Of a stretch of DNA of 55,209 nucleotides, positions 9,939 through 21,332 are shown piece by piece. The DNA comes from Seminavis robusta (lineage: Eukaryota; Bacillariophyta; Bacillariophyceae; Naviculales; Naviculaceae). The translations under genes were made by a program, and so were the position numbers. Under the pieces are notes generated by a model, which saw nothing but the letters and a program-made list of their open reading frames with translations, was not told where the DNA came from and ran no database searches. The number at the start of each line of letters is the position of its first letter. Within the stretch, counting starts at the first letter, position 1. Where the stretch lies: contig CAICTM010000640.1 of NCBI GenBank assembly GCA_903772945.1, forward strand, positions 1 to 55,209, given 5' to 3'.

Positions 9939-12578
9939 TTGTGGCTTACCTCCAAGGGACAACACCAGTGCAATCCCTTCTTCAATACCATCACGAGCGG
10001 CAGTGAGCAGAGGCAAAGCCAAATCGACAGGGCTGCAGCCCTTGTTTCCATCAGCAAAGGAGCCATGAAAATAAAGGATGCAATGAAAATGGTTGGATTC
10101 ACGACGCCAGAGAGAAACAAGATGACCTTCTATCAGCAAGTGCGACGTACCTCATCCAAGGTGGTTGTATCTGTTGGTAGTGCCACTGCCACTGTGGTGC
10201 CGCCCACAAAGAGTGTTCGAGTGACAGAGAGCTCCTCGAAAACATCGAGTCTGACCGGAACAACAAAAGATGCCACCCCTCCTTCTGCAGCAACAGCTGT
10301 TACTGTTGACTCTGATATCTCTCCACTTACAGAAGATACCTCCACATTAAAGGAAGAGGACAACAAGTCAACAAGGCGCACAAGCAAAGAGCTGCAGAGA
10401 CAAAATGCAAAGCAGATACAACTCACAAGAAGAGACAAGTCAGCCATGAAAGCGGCAACAACATTGATTCACAGGAACCAACAGTTGCCCAAGAATGATC
10501 CAAAGAAGAGGACAATCAAGGGCATTGTGGATGCATGTAACAAGAGGTTGAAGAGCAACATCTCTGCCAAAACAGCAGCTCGATATGTGAGGCAAGGATT
10601 GATTGGTGTTTCGCCTTTGAAGAGAGGTCCTGTGGGAGACTTTCCGACTCAGGTCTATGGCGCTTTGAAAGGAGCTTTTGTTACCTTTTTGAAACTGGAA
10701 CAGGCCGGAAGCAAGAAGCAATCGACGCTGAAGAAGATAGGGCAGTTGCTGAACAAGACAGTTAACACAATCGGCTTCAACAAAACAAGAGATGACTTGG
10801 CCCGTAAGTTGAAGAAAGATACTGCAGACCAATTCGAAACTGGAAAAGCAAACGTCCAAGAAGCACGCAGGTCACAGTGGACCACTCACTACCATCTTGA
10901 CTTTTGGTTTGACACTTTCAAGCAACAGTGCATTGATCTTGGATTTGCTCGAGCGAGAGAGAACAGAAACTGATCCCCAAGACATTGGCGAGTTGGTGTT
11001 CTTTGACGGTCAAACAGATAGAATTATCAATCTGGATGAGACAGACGGTTCACTTGATGACACAACAGGACAAAGAGGTGGACGGCCACCTATTACATTT
11101 TACTCACCAGAAATTCGTGGAGGAGCCACGGCAGTCAACAAGAGTGGATATTCCTGCACGATCATTTGTGGAAGCAGCGCCGCAGGTGATCCTCTTCCTC
11201 CACACTTTCAGTTGAAGACGTTGGCACAAACGACAGAAGGTCAGAGAATGTCGATTGACTGGTTCAAGCACTGCAAGAACGTTCTCGGAAAGTTTGGTCA
11301 CAAGGAAAGAAGAACTTTCCCTTGTACCTTTGGAATGAATGGGAAGGCGGGAATGAACGCTGTTGGGTTGGACAAATACATAAAGGGAAGTATCCTTCCG
11401 TTGTTCCCTGACTGTGAAGACGTACCTGGCAAAAGAGTTCTTGCAAAGCTTGACAGTGGCCCAGGAAGAATGAATGTGGAGATGCTTGCTGACTTGCGCT
11501 TGATTGGAGTTTATGTTGTTCCTGGTGTGCCAAACACAACTGGTGCTACACAGGAAACTGATCAGAACTATGGAGTCTACAAGAGCTCCTATCGCGACAA
11601 TCTCAGAGTGTTGTCTCAAGCGAGGTTTGACAAGGACTTGTCAATGCACATCACTGATCTTCCTCTTCTTGTGTTTGGTGGGACGAATCCAGCAACAGAC
11701 GTTGCCCTCCGTGATGCTTTCAGTGATGCTTTCAATTGCCAGTCCAATCTCAACTGCTGGAAGAAAGTTGGCGCTGTTCCCTTAACAAGAGCTGTGCAGG
11801 TGCTGCAGCTGCAGCCGGACCAGAAGCCGAAGAACAGGAAGAAGTGCGTCGCTTGAAGCAGCTGGAAGTACTGAACAGGATGTACTGCGACGTCTTGACT
11901 TCTCACGGCATGGAAGGAGCTAATATGCGAAAGGATGCCCCCAAAAGATCCACTTATGTTGCTGTGACACAAGCAAACTCCAAGGAACGTCAAGAGGTGA
12001 TCAAGAAGGCGAAAACTGCAGGTCAAATGTTCTATGCGACCGGTGGCAATCATCTGAACAGTGATGATTTCTTCAAGGCCAGGAAGCTCGCGGAACAGGA
12101 TGCCATGATCAAGAAGCTCAAGGACAGCAAGGAAGGCAAAGTAGAGGCCGCCAAACTGCAGGAACAGGCCCAAGAAATTCTCTCCCGTCGTGGCAATCTG
12201 ACACAGGAAACAGAGCGAACATTTGTTTGTTCTGAACTGAAAATTCTTCTCAAGTGGAAGAAAGTCTCCCCAATTCCAAGTCGAAAAGTTGATATGATTG
12301 ATATGATTGCCGCATATTACACCAATCCATCGCCACCCCCAGCTGTTGCCTGGACTGACGCTGAAGAGGCGAACCTTCAAGAGCTCTTGGCTGGAAAGGT
12401 TGATATCAAAGACACGGAATTGGGTGTGGCGACAACCCGAATGGCGAAGGCTGTCACTAACAATGTGGCGAATTTAGATGCACAAACCAGGGCTGCACTC
12501 AAAGCCGCCATTCAGGCCTCTGAATATGGTGAACCTACTAGTCCTCCGCATGTTCCTGGGCCTTCAGAGCAGTCGTAA
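9939..12578 (+). pseudogene. Decayed DDE transposase in three reading frames
   Basis: Three overlapping frames read as one protein. The N-terminal part runs from 9939 (no ATG until 10065) to 10973, the catalytic part from about 10945 to 11856, and the C-terminal part from about 11780 to 12578. The catalytic segment shows a DDE-type triad arrangement: NLDETDGS, then LDSGPGRMN, then a block around TGATQETDQNYG. This is typical of Tc1/pogo-like DDE_1 transposases. The N-terminal part is basic, with a likely DNA-binding region (QRQNAKQIQLTRRDKS and after). The C-terminal part is coiled-coil-like and rich in A, E and K. One frame change lies in a GA-rich run near 10943-10975 and another in a CTGCAG-rich run near 11790-11850. 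Either two indels killed this copy or, less likely, frameshifting is used. I could not define terminal repeats. Confidence 0.75.
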
Positions 12579-15500
12579 TGCGTTCGAAATAGCCGCTTTT
12601 GTGTCATCGTGGAAGTTTTTATTGTTGTTGTTCTGTCGGAGTGAGTTCAGTCAATAGGAAATGGGATTCACGAAGGATAGTTGTGAGCGAATCGAAACTC
12701 TCCTTGCGTGAGTCACCAATCCGTTGGGATTCATTTAAAGTAACTCACTAGATCTTTTGTTAAGGTTTTTACAACGGTCGTTCGGAGGCAAGTTGGAGGC
12801 CTCGCCGACACGTAGCAAACTAGTACTAGTCTACCTGTAAATCTCTCAATTGACCTTATTCTAGTATCTGCTTCTAGTTAGCTAGCTATAGGGGTATCTG
12901 CTTCTACACTGAAACCTTCTGCCGAGGTTACACAGCTCCGCTGGCTTAATCGATCATGCATTCGCAGTAGGTCGGAAGCGAAGCTTCAAGTCAAATAATT
13001 AACCGCCAGACCTCTTTTGTCTCAATAGCTCTACCGTATCTGGCCACTGACTTGTCTGGAATTAAGAGGCAGCTGCATCGATTCCTTTCTAAAGTGATCT
13101 CATAACTACCGATTCTGACCAAAACAGTACTACAAGCAAGTGTACATAAGTAGTACTCAGAACCTGGTACTGATGCAAGCTAAGGTCGTAGACAACCCCT
13201 TGAAAATTCAGGAATGCAAATCAGGGGGTCGAGGTTTTTGACTCCTTTAAACACTATATAAACAAATATTTGTTTTACCGCATCCATATCCAATCCAAAA
13301 CTGCACAGGCCCTGGTACAGCTTCTGGCGCTGTGTTGCTGTCGTCGTTGGTCGAGGCCACAAAATGCAAAGCTTTCAACTGTAACAGAGGTGGGTGCGTC
13401 ATGGGCTTTGCTATCGAATTCGATTGGACTCTCGGGGAAAATGGTGCCACTCTAGCTAGCTAGCTAGATCTATTCTTTTGCTCGCAGCTTGCAGGACACT
13501 ACGGTATGCATTTTGCAGGTACTGTACCAGTACCGGTACTACGTTTAGCTACATGTAATCTAGGTGTCCTTTTAGCTCCAATCTGGAGTTGTAGCGGGAG
13601 TAGTACTAGCTAGCTACAGTAATATGGTAGGTTTTAATGAGGATGCTATGCTTTTAGTAGACTACATATAGTGCGAATGATTCAATCGACAGATTCAATC
13701 GAGCTGCCCAGAAACTATTATACAGTAGTAGCAGCTGTGTGTTGTCTTGTCTTGTCTTGGATTGCCAGCACAAGTTACATGTCCACGTCGTGAAGTTGGA
13801 ATGAAGGATGAATCAGGCCCGCAGACGATACACAGAGAGCAGAGGTGCGGCGAACGTGCTGGCGGTGTTGAAACGGGTCTCATGAGACATGTAAATCAAC
13901 TCTTTTGTCCTTGCTTGTTGGGGCTCTGGGTGCTGTCACGTAAACTGCACTCTAGCTAGCTTGCTAGCTGAAATAAATACAGTGGACTATCGAGAGGAGA
14001 CCAACCGAGAATCTTGATCACTGCTAGCTGGTACATTTGACCTGACGTCATCTCGAAAAGATTTCATTCGCGATCGGGACTTGATTGCAGCCATCGGCAC
14101 GCATTTGCCACCCCACAATATCCCACAATCCCACAACGCCACACAATCAGCATCCAACCATGACCGCACTGTGATGTGGAAGCTTTGCCGATTGGCCGCT
14201 ACTGGTACTCGGTATTTCCGTAGCATGGTGATGCCAGATAGAAAGCGGAGGACAGGTGTTGTTCGGTAGCAAATCGGTCTTCACTTGAGATGGTCTTCCG
14301 TAGCGTACCGGTAGCGTAGAGAAAGGTATGTACATGTAGTCAATTCAATTCAGTGGTATTTATGTTCCATTCAATTCAGTGGAGGCCTCGGTACCTGAGG
14401 GGATGGGATGCTGCAAATGATTCAAATAAAAACGCCGTTTACCTGTCCGAATGAAAGTGACGATAAATCATCTTGTTTTTTCCTGATGCAGTGAAGATAC
14501 CCGCCTAAACACGTACATCAAGTGTACCTGCCGTATCCATCCGTTCCATAAATATTCTCACCTGTATTTTCTGTCCTCGTTTCTTGACCTTCCACAGTTG
14601 ACGGTATCTAACTACTGGTAGCCAGAAGGACAGCGATGGCTGTAGCTACGGATAGCTGCTATAGGTACGAGTCGAGTCTACATGGGAGCATGAAACTAAA
14701 TAATGAGTTGAATTGATTCTTGTCAAGATGAGAATGTTTATGAAATCGTGACGCTGTTTCGGCAGCACTGGTCGTCATTTCAAATCAGTCTTTAAAGTTC
14801 TCTGAACAAGACGGGCCGAGAGGAAGCAAAATCCAAGCCATTTGGCACCCTTATTTGTATATCTCCATTCTCATTTTGATTTTTCATTTTTTGTAACTAT
14901 GACAGGATGAACAATAAGCTGGCTGGACACAAACTACTTGAGGATCCCCGTTTTCCTATCAAGCCATCCAAAGAGTGGTCATCAGCTGTGGTACGGTATG
15001 GTTGCCCCCAAGATCATCATTCTTCCTTCCAGCCATGCACGTGATAGCTTATCGTATCCTTGAGCTATGAATCAAACCATTGCAGCCACCAACTAAATTG
15101 GCACCGTGCCAAGCCTTATACATCCACTGAGGCGGTGGCTCGCGTTGTGAGCTGCAGAGACGGCTGCTATCGAGATATGGACCCCAAAGATTCGATTGAG
15201 CTCGCTACGATACCGTGAAGATCGACCCTGGTTCGAAATTGCTTCTCTTAAAACGGTATACATAGCTCGCTACCTACCGTAGAACTTCTTATTAAACGAG
15301 ATCAACCCAAATTGCTTCTAACTAAAATAGATTATTCTCGTAACGTATCGAATCGGCTATAGCTGGCCCGGGATACCCACCGAAAGAACCCTAGCTGGCT
15401 AGGTGAACGTATTCCAAGCCCAAGGCAACGCCACATTTCTTTTTCCACAAAACACAGATTGATTGTTGCTACCAGCCCAGATGTTCCTCTGACTCGACTC

Positions 15501-15707
15501 GACTGAGCTCTGGTTTAATCGCCCAGAAACTGTTTCCCTAACAATTTCTGAACCAACCATGCCAACAATCAACAACCTTGGTACTGTATCAACTGTACTA
15601 AAACTAACCCAAAAAAGATCCAAACCACCAATCAACCAACCAATCTTCAACTCAAATCTAACCAATCCAATATCCAACCTCGTGTTCCATCTATAATACC
15701 GTAGTAG
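12579..15707. other. Long gene-poor intergenic region
   Basis: No gene is recognised in about 3.1 kb. The stretch holds TAGCTAG strings (12878, 13452, 13605, 13955), TACCGGTAC-type palindromes (13525, 14306), a CTTGT run at 13744-13760, and two copies of ATTCAATTCAGTGG near 14344 and 14371. Open frames here are short, lack domain signals and overlap on both strands. Confidence 0.5.
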
Positions 15708-16227
15708 CTAGCTCTGAGTGAATGAGAACTTGAGTACTTCAATTTCAAAAGATAGATCAGAATTGGGCATGATTCCCCAGGCAGGAAATCCCGAGGCACC
15801 GTAGGCATAATCAGGAGTGGCGACGATTTTGGACTTCTCACCCAGTGACCTATAATAATATAGAAAAATAAATAGAGGTAAAAACGAAAGAAAACAATAG
15901 AAAAAGAAAACAATAGAAAATGAGGAATGAGTGAATGACATGATCCATCCAAATCTTCTACTGAACTCGTTTCTGCTTGTTTCTGTAGTTTCTTCCTTTG
16001 TTTCTAAAAGTCACTTACATGGTCAGAACGGACTCATCCCACGCCTTGATGACTTCTCCCATTCCAACTCGAAAGGTAAACGGCTGTTGTCCTGGATCTT
16101 TTGTGGACCAAAACTTTTGACTCATGTCCTTGTTCTTGCCGTAACCAGTACAGTGGACTGTCACGTACTGTCCCTTGGCGGGCTTTTCGCCGCTGCCTTC
16201 TGTTATCACAGTCTTGGTGTAGCCCAT
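15708..16227 (-). CDS. FKBP-type peptidyl-prolyl isomerase (2 exons)
   Basis: Exon 1 is 16227-16019 and exon 2 is 15849-15708, separated by a 168 bp intron that joins in phase inside VLTMSLGEK. The product is 116 residues, close to the 108 of FKBP12. It shows the family landmarks VTVHCTGYGKN, FTFRVGMGEVIKAWDESV, and TPDYAYGASG followed by PNSDLSFEIEVL. Such enzymes speed cis-trans isomerisation of proline bonds and bind FK506 and rapamycin. No targeting signal is present, so the protein is probably cytosolic. An insertion of a few residues (GFPAWGIMP) sits at the flap before the last strand. The gene is divergent from the 2OG oxygenase gene. Confidence 0.93.
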
Positions 16228-16558
16228 GGTCTTCTAATAATGCTCACTCACTTGCTTGCTTGCTTGTGAACTGGTGTCACGGTTGGTTGTTGTTACTATT
16301 GCTGCTTGCCGCTGCTAGCTAGTAGTCTGCTGTGTAGATTATTTGACGGGTTCGCGATCTTTCGGTTGGATGACAGCTTCGATGACTTGGCATTCGGTAA
16401 AGATCTTTTTGGTCTGTCCTGCGTCCAAAAGATCCAATGGTGTCACGGCCAAGAAAATCTAACCCTCATTTTTCTTCCTTTCATTTCAAGCAGAGGGGCA
16501 ATTAGCAAAGGGTAACAAGAGGATAACGTTAGCGAGCCAGTTGTCTACTGTATGGACA
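16228..16558. promoter_or_regulatory. Shared divergent promoter region, FKBP / 2OG oxygenase
   Basis: This is the 331 bp between two ATGs facing away from each other, so it must hold both promoters. It contains short CTTG repeats (about 16250-16266) and a GCTAGCTAGTAG string near 16315. No clear TATA box is seen. Confidence 0.4.
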
Positions 16559-17842
16559 ATGAAGAAGAGTGCCATGCAATCGCAAGTGGAAGGAGCCCGT
16601 TCTAGTTGGCTGGACAAAGCGAATCCAGACATGACCCAGGTGGAAGAACTCTACAAAGAGGCCCTGGATTCCATTTTGGATCATCATTGTTCCAACAATA
16701 ATAAGAGCAAGAAGCGAAAATTGGAAGAACAAGAATTGGCGGCACAATTGGAACTGGAATGCTGGGAACGGTTGACCGTGGAACAGTACTGCATGATTCT
16801 GTGTCAATCAGGACGAGCCAATCAAGCCAAGCCGTGGTTGCAACGCCTGGGATGTACCTGTCGTTTGGCACAAGCAGTTCTGGATTATCCAACTGATACC
16901 CATACTGATACTCATGACCATGACCATAACAGTGACACTACTACATGTAGTATTGCCTGCCATGCGTGGGATAACCTATTGTCTCCCTGTCAACTTCAAC
17001 ACATGCAAGACGTGTTCAACGACCCCCAGGCGGATTACTGGCTTCAACACAATTATCAAGTAGAACCTCCTTCTCCCTACTTTTCCTACATTATTCCACT
17101 CCAACGGCAACACAACAGCAACAGCAACAACAGCAACATGACGGTCGACACAAAGTTTGGCGCTTTGGGAACCATTATTCAAACCCTCCATTCCCATTTC
17201 CTACCACAATTTCCCAAATTAGCCACGGCTTCCATGGTGGAATTATGGGCACACAATCGACCGCATCCCACCGGACATCAATTCCATTTTGACAGTGACA
17301 ATGAAGGACAAGGGCGCATCATTAAAAATCCAATCATGACAATCATCCTATACTTGTCCACTACATGCGGGGGTGGACCCAGTGTCGTTACCAATCAATC
17401 CCTCGTCAGTAAAAACTTGGCTACACGGGCCGTCCTATCGCACCCGTCCACCCCAGGACGGGTCGTGGCATTTGCCGGAAATTTATTGCATGGTGTCATT
17501 CCGGGAAAATATTCTCCTTCCACTGATCCCACTACTACGCACAACAACAATACTAACTCCAGCAGCAGTCATCGTCGTGTCACGGTCATGCTGGCGTATT
17601 GGAGACGGATTCGAGTACGACCATCCGACAAACCGGGAGCCGCTCGACCCTTTCCCAACAAGGGCGACAGTCCTTGGAGTGACTTGCTCGTACGGCCTCA
17701 ATCAGCAAACGACAACGAGTCACCACCCCCCGTCGAGCAACACCCCATTCCCATTGACCACGTGTACGAAACATTGGACGGAGAACCGTGGACAAAAGCC
17801 ATGGGATTTCCAGAATATGATCAAGTGTTTCAGGGATTCTAG
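16559..17842 (+). CDS. 2-oxoglutarate/Fe(II)-dependent oxygenase-like protein
   Basis: The product is a 427-residue intronless protein. I chose the ATG at 16559, the first in the frame. The C-terminal half has the expected iron and 2OG ligands: HFD in GHQFHFDSDNEG (about residue 240), a distal histidine in LLHGVIPG (about 310), and an arginine in HRRVTVMLAYWRR (about 338). The fold resembles prolyl-4-hydroxylase-like oxygenases, which hydroxylate protein or small-molecule substrates. The N-terminal 150 residues are helical and charged, with a His/Asp/Thr-rich run (about 120-135) and no clear domain. Other low-complexity insertions (QRQHNSNSN, and THNNNTNSSSS) are typical of this genome. The substrate is unknown. 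No targeting signal is visible. Confidence 0.78.
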   Translation: MKKSAMQSQVEGARSSWLDKANPDMTQVEELYKEALDSILDHHCSNNNKSKKRKLEEQELAAQLELECWERLTVEQYCMILCQSGRANQAKPWLQRLGCTCRLAQAVLDYPTDTHTDTHDHDHNSDTTTCSIACHAWDNLLSPCQLQHMQDVFNDPQADYWLQHNYQVEPPSPYFSYIIPLQRQHNSNSNNSNMTVDTKFGALGTIIQTLHSHFLPQFPKLATASMVELWAHNRPHPTGHQFHFDSDNEGQGRIIKNPIMTIILYLSTTCGGGPSVVTNQSLVSKNLATRAVLSHPSTPGRVVAFAGNLLHGVIPGKYSPSTDPTTTHNNNTNSSSSHRRVTVMLAYWRRIRVRPSDKPGAARPFPNKGDSPWSDLLVRPQSANDNESPPPVEQHPIPIDHVYETLDGEPWTKAMGFPEYDQVFQGF

Positions 17843-17885
17843 TTCGCTAACTAACTACGGAAGAAAGAACGCTTTGTCGTGAACG

Positions 17886-18902
17886 TTGTTTGGGCTTCGT
17901 AAAATGCGACAAAATCTTTACAGCGGATCTGGCACCAATGGACAATGCGTCGCAGCCAAATCGAACTCACAGAAAAGCAGCTGTCTGGTTTGTTCGTCGA
18001 TCCTAGAGGTCGTGATTGGTCTATGCGTCTTAATTGTTTGGCTCGCCGTTGCAGCAAAGCAATCGTGACACTCGTCAGCATGCTGCTTGCGAACAAAGGA
18101 AGACAGACAAGGGCAATAGCTTGGCGGGAAACGACAGCCCTTCTTGCACCATGGACACAATTCATTAATGGAGCGACTCCTCGACCGTCCATCGAGCCCG
18201 CAAACGAGCCAAAGCCAATCGCTGGTTTTTGGGATATATCCCAACCTGGATGACTACAACCTCCAATTCCACGTCTTGCAGTCCTCTACTTTGCTACCGA
18301 CGGAAACCAGTGGTTGCATGTGGCTCGTTCCATTTGCGACGACGGTAATCTGGTTTCATTCATAATGGAGTTCATGACGATTTAAGGGTGTTTGACATCA
18401 GCCACCGTACACCTCAACATCTACTGGAAGCATGCGCGCTCAAGAGGAGTCTTTCGCAAGATGAACCAGATGCTTTTGCCTCGGACTTGAGAAGTATATC
18501 CTGTCAATTTGAAGCTGCAGTGCAGGAGTGTAGAGGCATGTGCAGCAACGACAATGAACTACCGATAATCAAAGCTTATGCCTGGGCATGGGTAAGCTCC
18601 ATGGCCTCACCTGCCTTTTTGGCTCTACACTGAATGGGAAGTTGGGTCTTGTCTGTGAGAATGTCTTGCGAAATGGTCGTCATCTTGTGTCAGTGGATGG
18701 ATATGATGGAGTCACGTGCATTAAACCTGAAAACTCGGTGGAGATTCCACTGGATGAGTACTTCGAGGCTCTCGTTTCCACCTTGGGGGAAGAAATGCAA
18801 TGGAGGTTGATGAGGAATTTGGTGAAGAGTGGTGAAGCAGAACCAAAAAAGAGGAGCCAAACTCCAAAAAGAAGAAAGAAAGCACCCGAGCCAGTGTGTT
18901 AA
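17886..18902 (+). pseudogene. Probable gene remnant with an NGKxG...GRxxV...IKPEN domain
   Basis: The clearest part is the open frame 18588-18902 (104 residues). It contains LNGKLGLV, then NGRHLVSVDG, then CIKPENSVEI, and ends in a basic tail (KKRSQTPKRRKK). This spacing matches a small domain often found beside MYND zinc fingers or ankyrin repeats in algal and fungal proteins. Upstream pieces lie in other frames. Around 18388-18630 a frame reads FDISHRTPQHLLEACALKRS, and around 17980 there is CLVCSS, which might be a broken zinc-finger start. No splice pattern joins them cleanly, so I read this as a decayed copy. A short real gene at 18588-18902 is the alternative. Confidence 0.35.
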
Positions 18903-19383
18903 TCCGCCATTTACACGGATTGCCATGGAGCGCCGGGAGGAATGAACAGCAAGTGTCAGAGAAGCCGTTGCCAAGCACCATTCGGAGAGAGCCTGTTCAC
19001 CAACGAGAATGGGATCTTACCGCCGAAGGAGACAGCAGCTGATGCACCGGCTGGGCAACCTCTTCTCCAAGGAACAAGACCAGATACTTTGGCAATCCAA
19101 GTCCAAGGTGGTCAGCGCCCCAGCTATCCATTCGTCTCTTGGCCGCATCCACTACTTCATCGGCTCCGCCAAAATTAGATTCATCATTCCCCGAGTTCCC
19201 CACATCCATTCCAAGGGCTCCGTGCGAAGATCCCCGTCCCCAGGAGACTATCGGCTGGAATGTGATACTACTACTAGTAGTATATTATTTAAAATTTTAA
19301 AATGAGATGTATGCAAAACGGATTGGGAGCGGAGCATTTGTTCCATTGATTCCTGTGTCCTATCAGTTCGGGCGCCGTATTTA
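18903..19383. other. Intergenic region downstream of the remnant
   Basis: No supported gene. Overlapping frames on both strands between 18940 and 19305 lack domain signals. A short AT-rich tract with ACTAGTAGTATATTATTTAA lies at about 19272-19291. Confidence 0.4.
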
Positions 19384-19926
19384 TTAGTCTTGCTTGTCTT
19401 GCTCACTTGTTTCGGTAGCATCTGGTTTGCTGTTGTTGTGGCCTTCCGTGCTTTTGCCATTTCCTTTTTCGGCGGCTGCCTTGATATCTTGCAAGTCTTG
19501 CATGACTGCCTTTTTTGTTGCTCCTACCATCATCCATCCCATGGCGATCATCATGACTTTGGAACAAAAGGATTGACATTCTCCTTCGAATGACATGCCC
19601 ACAAAACACTCATGGTCTTCTCCTTCTGCTGCTGGTTCAATGTACATGCGGGACGTATAGATGGCACCACAAGATTCGGCTCGTGTTTGGTAGTATTCGT
19701 TTGCGACCGATTCCGTCACCCACATGGTCTCGGTGGCCTCACTGCCAAACATGACGCGAGTTTCTTTCCATTTGAGACCCACCAAACTGTCTTTGGAGGT
19801 TGGCCGTTCTAGAACCTCCACTTTGGTGATGGCTTGGATTGTGTCGACGGCATGATCAATGTCCGAAATCACTGACCAAACAGCTTCTTTGCTGGCGGTT
19901 ACGGGGACCTTGCAATCGAATTTCAT
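19384..19926 (-). CDS. SRPBCC / START-like fold protein
   Basis: The product is 180 residues from one exon, with the ATG at 19926-19924. The start (MKFDCKVPVTASKEAVWSVI, then SDIDHAV) is the usual first strand and helix of the SRPBCC (polyketide cyclase/START-like) fold, a cup that binds hydrophobic ligands. The body continues through KWKETRVMFG and ETMWVTE to a long final helix (about residues 120-150). The last 30 residues are polar and disordered (GNGKSTEGHNNSKPD). No signal peptide is seen. The ligand is unknown. The domain is distantly like the C-terminal domain of the PHYLLO gene in this window, but I see no close similarity. Confidence 0.75.
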   Translation of the reverse strand: MKFDCKVPVTASKEAVWSVISDIDHAVDTIQAITKVEVLERPTSKDSLVGLKWKETRVMFGSEATETMWVTESVANEYYQTRAESCGAIYTSRMYIEPAAEGEDHECFVGMSFEGECQSFCSKVMMIAMGWMMVGATKKAVMQDLQDIKAAAEKGNGKSTEGHNNSKPDATETSEQDKQD

Positions 19927-20318
19927 TTTAACTTAATGAAGGTAATAAGTTTAGTTATATGATAGCTGTTGAGGGGAAGTGCTTTTTGTGGTGCTCTTCG
20001 AAAGATTGTGACACCAGAAGCGGAACCGCTCAGAAGAGGTTCGCACAAGACTTGCTTCCGACCAAACTTTTAAAGTAAGATTTGATGCCGACAGCTGGTA
20101 CCGGTACCAATGGTACTGTGCTGCAGTACAGTTCGGTGACAACGAAACATGCGTCATTGTATCTTCCTTTTCTGCTGACGTATAACTGTTGACTTGACGT
20201 CCATGACTCATAGAGTTAAAGATTTTGACGCGTTCTCTTACTTATGATAAAAGGTCCTGGGTTTTAAGATTTCTCTTTTTCTTCTCATTTGTCGTGCTCT
20301 TGATGTTGCATCACATCA
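19927..20318. promoter_or_regulatory. Upstream region of the SRPBCC gene
   Basis: This non-coding region between the SRPBCC start and the archaemetzincin stop contains a GGTACCGGTACC palindrome near 20098, followed by further GTAC strings (20111, 20126). Such palindromes recur in other intergenic stretches of the window. Confidence 0.35.
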
Positions 20319-21332
20319 CTACTGAAATTTCTGCTGGTGTTCCCGGTGGTGTTCCCAGGAGTAGTCTGGTTTGGCTGAAGAGAGAAGCTCGACGGACCGG
20401 GCATAGTATTCGGCTTCCTGGTTCAAGCCCCATTCCTCGCAAAGCGCCGCCAAGTTCTTGGCACGTTCCACCAGGTCCACACCAGTTGCCCAACTCACTT
20501 TGGGGGTACATTCGGGACAAAAGTGGATGGGTCGTCGATCCGATTCCGGTAAGGAATTGGATCCGCACATGCCGCAGGAATAGGCCGTGCAATGCCGCAT
20601 GCCGAAAATGTGACCCGTCTCGTGCACCGCCGTCGACAGAGTCCGTTTCAAGCACTTTGAAAACTTACTGCCGTGGCGATAAAACGACCAAACACCGACT
20701 CGATTCACCAAAGATGCCTGGCCAAATACAAAGTTCCACCCATCACGAGGCCACAGATCGGAACTCGTGAAACACAGATAGGTGGCTGCATCAGGAGGCA
20801 AGTATTTTGTCAGCTTGTCCAGGATAAATGTGGATAAGATTTGCTTGTCGCCCCATTCCGGGTGGACGCGCTGTTTGTTTTTGTTGACAGACTCGAGACC
20901 CACAACGTCCTGCACTACAACCGGCAGTCCGTAAAATGCCGCCATGAACTCGGAAACACGACGCACCAACTCGTGCTGCTCGTCGGTAAAGTCGCCCAAG
21001 GGAACTATGTAGATCTTGTTGCGACTGGGTGTGGCGGCCACAGGGTCCGATGTCAAATACCGAAGAAATGTTTGTCCCTTTTCGTCGTGTTCGGCAAGCC
21101 AATCCCCGTCTCTTGGAGGCTCCAACTTGATGCCCAAAGGGGCCAATGTTTTGGTAGTTTCAATCAGATCCCTTCTGAGTTTGCTGCTCCTGGCCTGATT
21201 CTTTGGTTTCATGATTTCATCGACACTCAAGTTCAATTGCTGGGAGAACGGTGAGGGTGTTTGGTGTTGCATTCTTTGTTTGTTTGTTTGTTGTGGGTCT
21301 GTTGTGTCCCATGCATAGCTGCCTGGTTGCAT
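20319..21332 (-). CDS. Archaemetzincin-type zinc metallopeptidase
   Basis: The product is a 337-residue single-exon protein. The zinc motif HETGHIFGMRHC (about residues 231-242) is followed by TAYSCGMCGSN and, later, CPEC. This matches the archaemetzincin signature HExxHxxGxxHC with its extra CxxC zinc site. The region before it (WPRDGWNFVFGQASL, and VGVWSFYRH) also fits AMZ1/AMZ2 proteins. These are predicted aminopeptidase-like proteases of uncertain substrate. The ATG at 21332 gives a 20-residue polar leader; an in-frame ATG at codon 21 (MQHQTPSPF) could be the true start. The C-terminal 60 residues form a helical extension. No signal peptide is present, so the protein is probably cytosolic. 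Confidence 0.9.
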   Translation of the reverse strand: MQPGSYAWDTTDPQQTNKQRMQHQTPSPFSQQLNLSVDEIMKPKNQARSSKLRRDLIETTKTLAPLGIKLEPPRDGDWLAEHDEKGQTFLRYLTSDPVAATPSRNKIYIVPLGDFTDEQHELVRRVSEFMAAFYGLPVVVQDVVGLESVNKNKQRVHPEWGDKQILSTFILDKLTKYLPPDAATYLCFTSSDLWPRDGWNFVFGQASLVNRVGVWSFYRHGSKFSKCLKRTLSTAVHETGHIFGMRHCTAYSCGMCGSNSLPESDRRPIHFCPECTPKVSWATGVDLVERAKNLAALCEEWGLNQEAEYYARSVELLSSAKPDYSWEHHREHQQKFQ

